This document shows positions 32,329 to 35,847 of a stretch of DNA of 35,847 nucleotides, one piece after another. The notes beneath the pieces were generated by a model. It worked only from the letters and a program-made list of their open reading frames with translations. It did no database searches and had not been told where the DNA came from. The DNA lies in IMG/VR virus record IMGVR_UViG_3300011114_000674, positions 1-35,847 of that record; one strand, written 5' to 3'. The stretch is from a virus. Both the position numbers and the translations under genes were made by a program. Position 1 is the stretch's first letter. Every line of letters starts with the position of its first letter.

Positions 32329-32525
32329 AGGTTCTGTGCGGTTATGTTTGCGACGACGGCGAAGAGGGGTCAATAATGCTGGACGTCTACCGTATTGAAG
32401 ACGTCGAATCAGAATTTAAATTTCAAATGGGTATGCGCGGACTTAGGACGGTTAAGAGAATGGAAGTGCCGGACTATAGGCTAACGTGGTTCAGGACTGC
32501 CGACTATGATGACGACGCGGACTAG
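32325..32525 (+). CDS. Hypothetical small acidic protein
   Basis: A 66-residue protein, acidic at the C-terminus (DYDDDAD), starting in an ATGA overlap. It has two cysteines near the start. It is the last rightward gene and overlaps the end of the leftward metallopeptidase gene by 35 bases. No function can be assigned. Confidence 0.6.
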   Translation: MKVLCGYVCDDGEEGSIMLDVYRIEDVESEFKFQMGMRGLRTVKRMEVPDYRLTWFRTADYDDDAD

Positions 32526-32814
32526 CAAACGCTGCCGATAGCAACAGCATTGCAAGAGGCTCTTCTAGGCCATAGATAACTTTGTGCGGTATGCGGATAT
32601 CGAAATCGAAGTCCATGGCATGAAGCAACTCATGAATCAGTGTAACGAAGGTTTCCTTCTTTCCCATGCCAGCCGACAAGTAGATGGTCCTGCTCTCTTC
32701 ACAGCAATAGCCAGCCCAATCATTCCTTAAAACTTCATTCGAGAATGAAATCTTCCACGATACTTTCCCGATTCGAATGGTGTCTGGGTAGTCATCTAAT
32801 TCGGGAAATCTCAT
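32491..32814 (-). CDS. HExxH metallopeptidase-like protein
   Basis: A 107-residue protein with HELLH (61-65) and a downstream YGLEEPLAM (Glu84 or Glu85) that could be a third zinc ligand, a gluzincin-like arrangement. Upstream YCCEESRTIYLSAG matches the small SprT/ImmA-like phage peptidases that act inside the cell on proteins. It is the last gene of the leftward operon. Specificity is unknown. Confidence 0.78.
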   Translation of the reverse strand: MRFPELDDYPDTIRIGKVSWKISFSNEVLRNDWAGYCCEESRTIYLSAGMGKKETFVTLIHELLHAMDFDFDIRIPHKVIYGLEEPLAMLLLSAAFASPRRHHSRQS

Positions 32815-32823
32815 AGGTTCCCC

Positions 32824-33507
32824 TTATAATGGTATGAATCTAGGTCCGTCTTGGTCAATAAGGCCGACGCCTTGGGTATGCTTTGATATTTTATTTTGCC
32901 GCGAGTAGGACATAGGCACCGAGGATTCATCGGCACAGAATCCGGCGTTCAATTCCCACAGCGTCTTTTTGCCAAGCCTCATATATGACACGCCGCCTAG
33001 GTGAAGGTGCCCGCAAACGGTGTTCATTTGGTTATGCTTAACGTGTTCGCCGAATTTCCTATAGCCATGCTGAAAGCAAATGCCGTCTAGTATTAATTCT
33101 TCACGCTCGCTTGGCTGGGTTGTCACGCCCTCGAATTCCCAGAGCGATTTGGAATGGTCCATGAACCGCTCATATTCCGGCATGACATCAAACACCTTTT
33201 TAACCAGGCGGCTATCGTGGTTGCCTAAAAGTTGGAAGCATTCGGCGTTAGGAACTGCCGATTGGACGGCCTTCCAAAACGCCTCGGCCTGTTCCCTGCC
33301 GCGCCTTGTCTCTTCGGCGGGTGTCATGATGTTCACCGAACGTGCAAAGCGGCTATAGGAATAGAGGTCGTAAAGATCACCTACCTGAACCACTATGCGC
33401 GGTTTAACGCGGCGAATTAAGTCGATGATTTTACGCACTGTCCCCTTCGCTTGAAAGGGAAAGTGTGTGTCCCCCACCGCAACAATAGACCCGCTCGTTT
33501 TTGGCAT
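32824..33507 (-). CDS. Calcineurin-like metallophosphoesterase
   Basis: A 227-residue protein with the full set of metal-site motifs: GDTHFPF (Asp13, His15), QVGDLYD (Asp44), LLGNHDSR (95-98), FQHGYR and CGHLHLGG. Such enzymes hydrolyse phosphodiesters or phosphomonoesters; phage members can act on nucleotides, DNA ends or phosphoproteins. No ribosome site is visible at its ATG, and a -10-like element sits where a leaderless transcript would begin. Confidence 0.9.
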   Translation of the reverse strand: MPKTSGSIVAVGDTHFPFQAKGTVRKIIDLIRRVKPRIVVQVGDLYDLYSYSRFARSVNIMTPAEETRRGREQAEAFWKAVQSAVPNAECFQLLGNHDSRLVKKVFDVMPEYERFMDHSKSLWEFEGVTTQPSEREELILDGICFQHGYRKFGEHVKHNQMNTVCGHLHLGGVSYMRLGKKTLWELNAGFCADESSVPMSYSRQNKISKHTQGVGLIDQDGPRFIPL

Positions 33508-33513
33508 GGTCTA

Positions 33514-33522
33514 AGTATAGCA
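33514..33522 (-). promoter_or_regulatory. Extended -10 promoter, possibly giving a leaderless mRNA
   Basis: Read leftward, TGCTATACT has an extended -10 (TGN plus TATACT, 5 of 6). Its end is 6-7 bases before the ATG at 33507, so transcription could start at the start codon itself. No ribosome site is visible. No clear -35 was found. Confidence 0.35.
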
Positions 33523-33530
33523 GAATGCGC

Positions 33531-33568
33531 GGAATGCAAGTAGGGCAAGGCGTTGGCGGGAATGCAAG
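33531..33568. repeat. Direct repeat of 10 bp upstream of the leftward promoter
   Basis: GGAATGCAAG occurs at 33531-33540 and again at 33559-33568, 28 bases apart, in the gap between the SNF2-like gene and the metallophosphoesterase gene. It may be an activator or repressor site; two copies are only suggestive. Confidence 0.4.
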
Positions 33569-33569
33569 G

Positions 33570-34787
33570 CTACGTTATGGCTTTCCCAATAGTGTCCATT
33601 TTCTCTAATAGTGTTTTACGGATATAGGTATCCGTAGGCGTGGAGTCGATATAGTGGACGACACAAATTTGCTTTTGGCCGATACGGTGAATTCTTTTTT
33701 CCGCTTGTAGGTTATCGGACGGCACCCAGCTTAAGTCGTTAAAGATAACATTTTTCGCCGCCGTCAAAGTGAAGCCAGTAGACATTGAACCTATTGTCGC
33801 CACGATAGTTAGAATCCTAGAATCCGGCCTTTGAAACTCATTTACAATCGACTGCCTTTCCCAGGCTGGCGTTCCACCTGTTATAGCCACCGCCCTTGGA
33901 CCTATTTTAGCGGCGATTTCTTTGGCCGGTTCAATATGGTCGGTGAACACAACCAACTTGCCCGCGCCGGATTCCATGAGCGATCGGCAATATTCAACCG
34001 TGGCTGGCACCTTCAATACGGCACTAAGTCGCTTGGCTGATGAATCGACCTTCTTGCCTTTAAGGTATTCATGGAATACTTGCTCAAGTCCATCCGGTGC
34101 TTCGGTGGTTGGGATGGCCACTTCCTTCCGTATAATAGGCGGCAAGTCTTTCAGCACGTCAGCGGCGAGGAACCGTATAGCCTTCGGCCTTAGTAGAGAT
34201 CTAAATTCCTCAACTCGATTTGGTTTCAAGTCCTTATATTTTTCGACTAAGCGGCCATGTACACGCATTTCCTCCACGTCGCAGAAGTAGCGCGAAAATT
34301 TCCGGTGATAGCGTAGGCCGGGCGGAAGTGTCCCCTCAACGTCGCCGCCCATGTCCATGAGCATTAGCAAAGTCCAAATGTCTGGCACCCGGTTCTTTAT
34401 TGGCGTTCCCGAAAGTCCTATAAGGCGTTCCGGCCTATAGTCTCTAACCGCGTTAAAAAAGGTTTTCGTCCGAATAGCTCCGGGCGATTTCAAATAGTGG
34501 CATTCCTCGGCAACCCAGAACCTTGAAGACAAGAGGACATCGGGATTTAACTTGTGAAGCATTGCATACGAAACATAACCAGCAAGCGGGACACCCGCCT
34601 TGGACGATTCGTTCCGCCAAGTCCCCTCAAGAAATGCAGGTCCGAATATGAGCGGCTGACAGCCTAGCCGCCTAGCCGTCTCTAAGGCTATGAATGATTT
34701 TCCAAGCCCCATTTGGCATAGGTTTAGCGAATACTTTCGACTCAAATGGAAGGCAACGCAAGTTTCTTGGTAGGGGTATAGTTTCAT
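33570..34787 (-). CDS. SNF2-family DNA helicase/translocase
   Basis: A 405-residue SF2 protein. The ATG at 34787 (ATGA overlap with the upstream stop, AAGG site) fits the N-terminal MKLYPYQE; a longer frame to 34823 is less likely. Motif I is QMGLGKS (25-31), motif II EECH (94-97, DEAH in most), motif III SGTP (126-129), and motifs V and VI are TGFTLTAAKNVIF and RIHRIGQK near the end. Phage SNF2 enzymes translocate on duplex DNA in replication or recombination. It is compact, with no accessory domain. Confidence 0.92.
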   Translation of the reverse strand: MKLYPYQETCVAFHLSRKYSLNLCQMGLGKSFIALETARRLGCQPLIFGPAFLEGTWRNESSKAGVPLAGYVSYAMLHKLNPDVLLSSRFWVAEECHYLKSPGAIRTKTFFNAVRDYRPERLIGLSGTPIKNRVPDIWTLLMLMDMGGDVEGTLPPGLRYHRKFSRYFCDVEEMRVHGRLVEKYKDLKPNRVEEFRSLLRPKAIRFLAADVLKDLPPIIRKEVAIPTTEAPDGLEQVFHEYLKGKKVDSSAKRLSAVLKVPATVEYCRSLMESGAGKLVVFTDHIEPAKEIAAKIGPRAVAITGGTPAWERQSIVNEFQRPDSRILTIVATIGSMSTGFTLTAAKNVIFNDLSWVPSDNLQAEKRIHRIGQKQICVVHYIDSTPTDTYIRKTLLEKMDTIGKAIT

Positions 34788-34999
34788 TCGGCCTTCGAAA
34801 GTATGCGTTCTAAGTCTTTCCACTTATCCGAATCGCGGGCTAGAACCTTATGCGCGTCGGAAATTTTTTTCGCCAATTCGGCAACAGCGAGCAAATTAGG
34901 AACATCGACAACAAGCAAATGCTGCACCGACTTCGGAAGCGTTTGAAGTTTAACTAGGCTCAGACTTCCTAAGCGGGCTTTGATGGCGTCGAGGTTCAT
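34784..34999 (-). CDS. Hypothetical small protein
   Basis: A 71-residue protein from the ATG at 34999 (ATGA overlap, GAGAGGGG site), starting MNLDAIKARLGSLSL. It is helical, with Leu-rich amphipathic segments and no cysteine. It lies between a coiled-coil gene and the SNF2 gene, overlapping both by 4 bases. It is likely an accessory or adaptor protein, but this is inference. Confidence 0.62.
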   Translation of the reverse strand: MNLDAIKARLGSLSLVKLQTLPKSVQHLLVVDVPNLLAVAELAKKISDAHKVLARDSDKWKDLERILSKAE

Positions 35000-35328
35000 T
35001 TCCCCTCTCCCTTGCGCCATTCTTCGAGTCGATTAATCATCTCAAGGCCCATATTGTAGGCCAGTAGCTCATGCCTGACAGTGTCTTCGCTTGCGACAGA
35101 TGTGGCCGCCTCACACACCTTCTCGGCCAACTCCAGGCGTGCAAAAGTCGCAGCCATCTCTTTAGGAACATCATTCATGGCATTTTCGGCATCATCCAGG
35201 CGCTTGCGTAGGGATTCGATTTCATCCAATGCCTCATGGAATGAATCTATTAGCATTTCTTCGTTGCTAGTTTGTATTTCTCTTTTTGACTCGTCGATAA
35301 GTTCACGAGCTTTTTTAAGGTCGATCAT
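34996..35328 (-). CDS. Coiled-coil protein
   Basis: A 110-residue, strongly helical, charged protein with heptad-like stretches (SLRKRLDDAENAMNDVP, RLELAEKVCEAATSV). It has one cysteine and no catalytic motif. It overlaps the patatin stop (ATGA) and the next gene, so it is co-translated with the patatin. Oligomerisation is likely; function unknown. Confidence 0.65.
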   Translation of the reverse strand: MIDLKKARELIDESKREIQTSNEEMLIDSFHEALDEIESLRKRLDDAENAMNDVPKEMAATFARLELAEKVCEAATSVASEDTVRHELLAYNMGLEMINRLEEWRKGEGK

Positions 35329-35847
35329 TCCGCCGATTCCCCAGCGTCAAAAAATTCTCTGCATTTTGAAAACTCAAGTGGTCCGCCAATTGCTTCAAGC
35401 GGAGCAATGGCCCTAAAATCTATATGCCTATACCCGTCATCCTGATTCTTCACAATCATCTTGGCAATATCCCGTTTCAATATTTCAGCCAATGCCATGT
35501 CGATTGAATGATAAGCCGATGCCAATTCCTTCGGCCTAATAGAATCAAGCCTAGGCGTGGTTCCGCCAAGCGGCCTTCCCGATATCAAAGTTATTTCCGT
35601 TGCACCGTCGGCAATGGCATAGGACAGAGGAGCAAGCAACCGAAAGCCAGCGTCATACCTACCCTTCCTACTTTCTATTAGCCCTGGGATTGCACAGGCG
35701 GCAAGACCAGCGTCCATCAAAGCCGGACGATCTAGAATCTTAAAATCGTGCCGCTCAACTTCGCCTTCGTCCACAGAAACCGTGAACACTGAAATCGGAG
35801 CAAGCGGTGGTTCTTTGACCAGCAGCGATTCGAACAATTTGAACAAT
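35325..35847 (-). CDS. Patatin-like phospholipase, C-terminal part (continues across the junction)
   Basis: This is the rest of the gene that begins at 421 near the left end; the open frame runs off the right edge. It contains the second dyad residue (YDAGF, Asp151), then LAPLSYAIADGATEI, which matches the conserved patatin block after DG[GA]. The C-terminal 80 residues are unassigned. The stop shares bases with the ATG of the coiled-coil gene. The segment 35684-35847 duplicates the left end. Confidence 0.88.
   Translation of the reverse strand, partial: LFKLFESLLVKEPPLAPISVFTVSVDEGEVERHDFKILDRPALMDAGLAACAIPGLIESRKGRYDAGFRLLAPLSYAIADGATEITLISGRPLGGTTPRLDSIRPKELASAYHSIDMALAEILKRDIAKMIVKNQDDGYRHIDFRAIAPLEAIGGPLEFSKCREFFDAGESAE
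35684..35847. repeat. Terminal direct repeat, right copy
   Basis: Same 164-base segment as 1-164, with one base different (A at 35721 against C at 38). It marks where the circular or permuted genome was cut to give this linear sequence. Confidence 0.95.

Noticed and set aside
1-35847. Integrase, lysogeny repressor, tRNA genes, CRISPR arrays, IS elements
   Set aside because: None was recognised on either strand by motif or repeat reading. A tRNA scan could not be run.

Overview
The window is a complete or near-complete genome of a tailed double-stranded DNA phage, most likely short-tailed (podovirus-like). The first 164 bases recur at the end (35684-35847) with one silent difference, and one gene (a patatin-like lipase) runs across the junction. 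The unit is therefore circular or circularly permuted, about 35,683 bp. No integrase, lysogeny repressor, tRNA or CRISPR array was recognised. Two predicted lipoproteins and one signal-peptide protein point to a Gram-negative host. CTA leucine codons and CTAG tetramers look common, which is unlike enterobacterial phages. The host was not identified.

Layout. (1) A leftward early/replication arm starts near 6.25 kb and runs down through the junction to 32.5 kb. It encodes an SF3 helicase, a small zinc protein, a family A DNA polymerase (Leu at the '762' position), a CxxC-rich protein, an SSB-like protein, a Cas4/RecB-type nuclease, two tandem zinc-ribbon paralogues, the patatin, a coiled-coil protein, a small protein, a SNF2-type helicase, a metallophosphoesterase and a HExxH metallopeptidase. 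(2) A 600-bp divergent control region (6.25-6.85 kb) has two perfect palindromes, a good sigma70-like promoter and very AT-rich DNA, and is the best origin candidate. (3) A rightward arm begins with an HNH nuclease and small proteins, interrupted by a three-gene leftward islet (7.82-8.31 kb). An overlapping cassette follows (ParB-like, FkbM methyltransferase, JBP/TET-like oxygenase), then TerS, TerL, an FmdB zinc ribbon, portal, scaffold and major capsid. (4) Virion genes continue with decoration-type proteins, a DUF115/MptE-like enzyme, adaptor, tail hub, four ejection-type proteins and a fibre, ending at a hairpin at 27.9 kb. (5) A late accessory/lysis region (27.9-32.5 kb) holds small membrane proteins, a class III aminotransferase homologue lacking its PLP lysine, two lipoproteins and an M15 endopeptidase. 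The two arms converge and overlap at 32491-32525.

How it fits together. The leftward arm looks like a self-contained replication/recombination set (polymerase, helicases, SSB, nuclease) joined by stop/start overlaps. The rightward arm packages DNA, builds the short-tailed virion and lyses the cell. The main oddities are an oxygenase/methyltransferase/ParB cassette beside the terminase, a DUF115 enzyme inside the capsid module, a probable PLP-fold pseudoenzyme, a terminase large subunit with no canonical start codon, and a phage-borne patatin. All names rest on motif reading; no database search was run.
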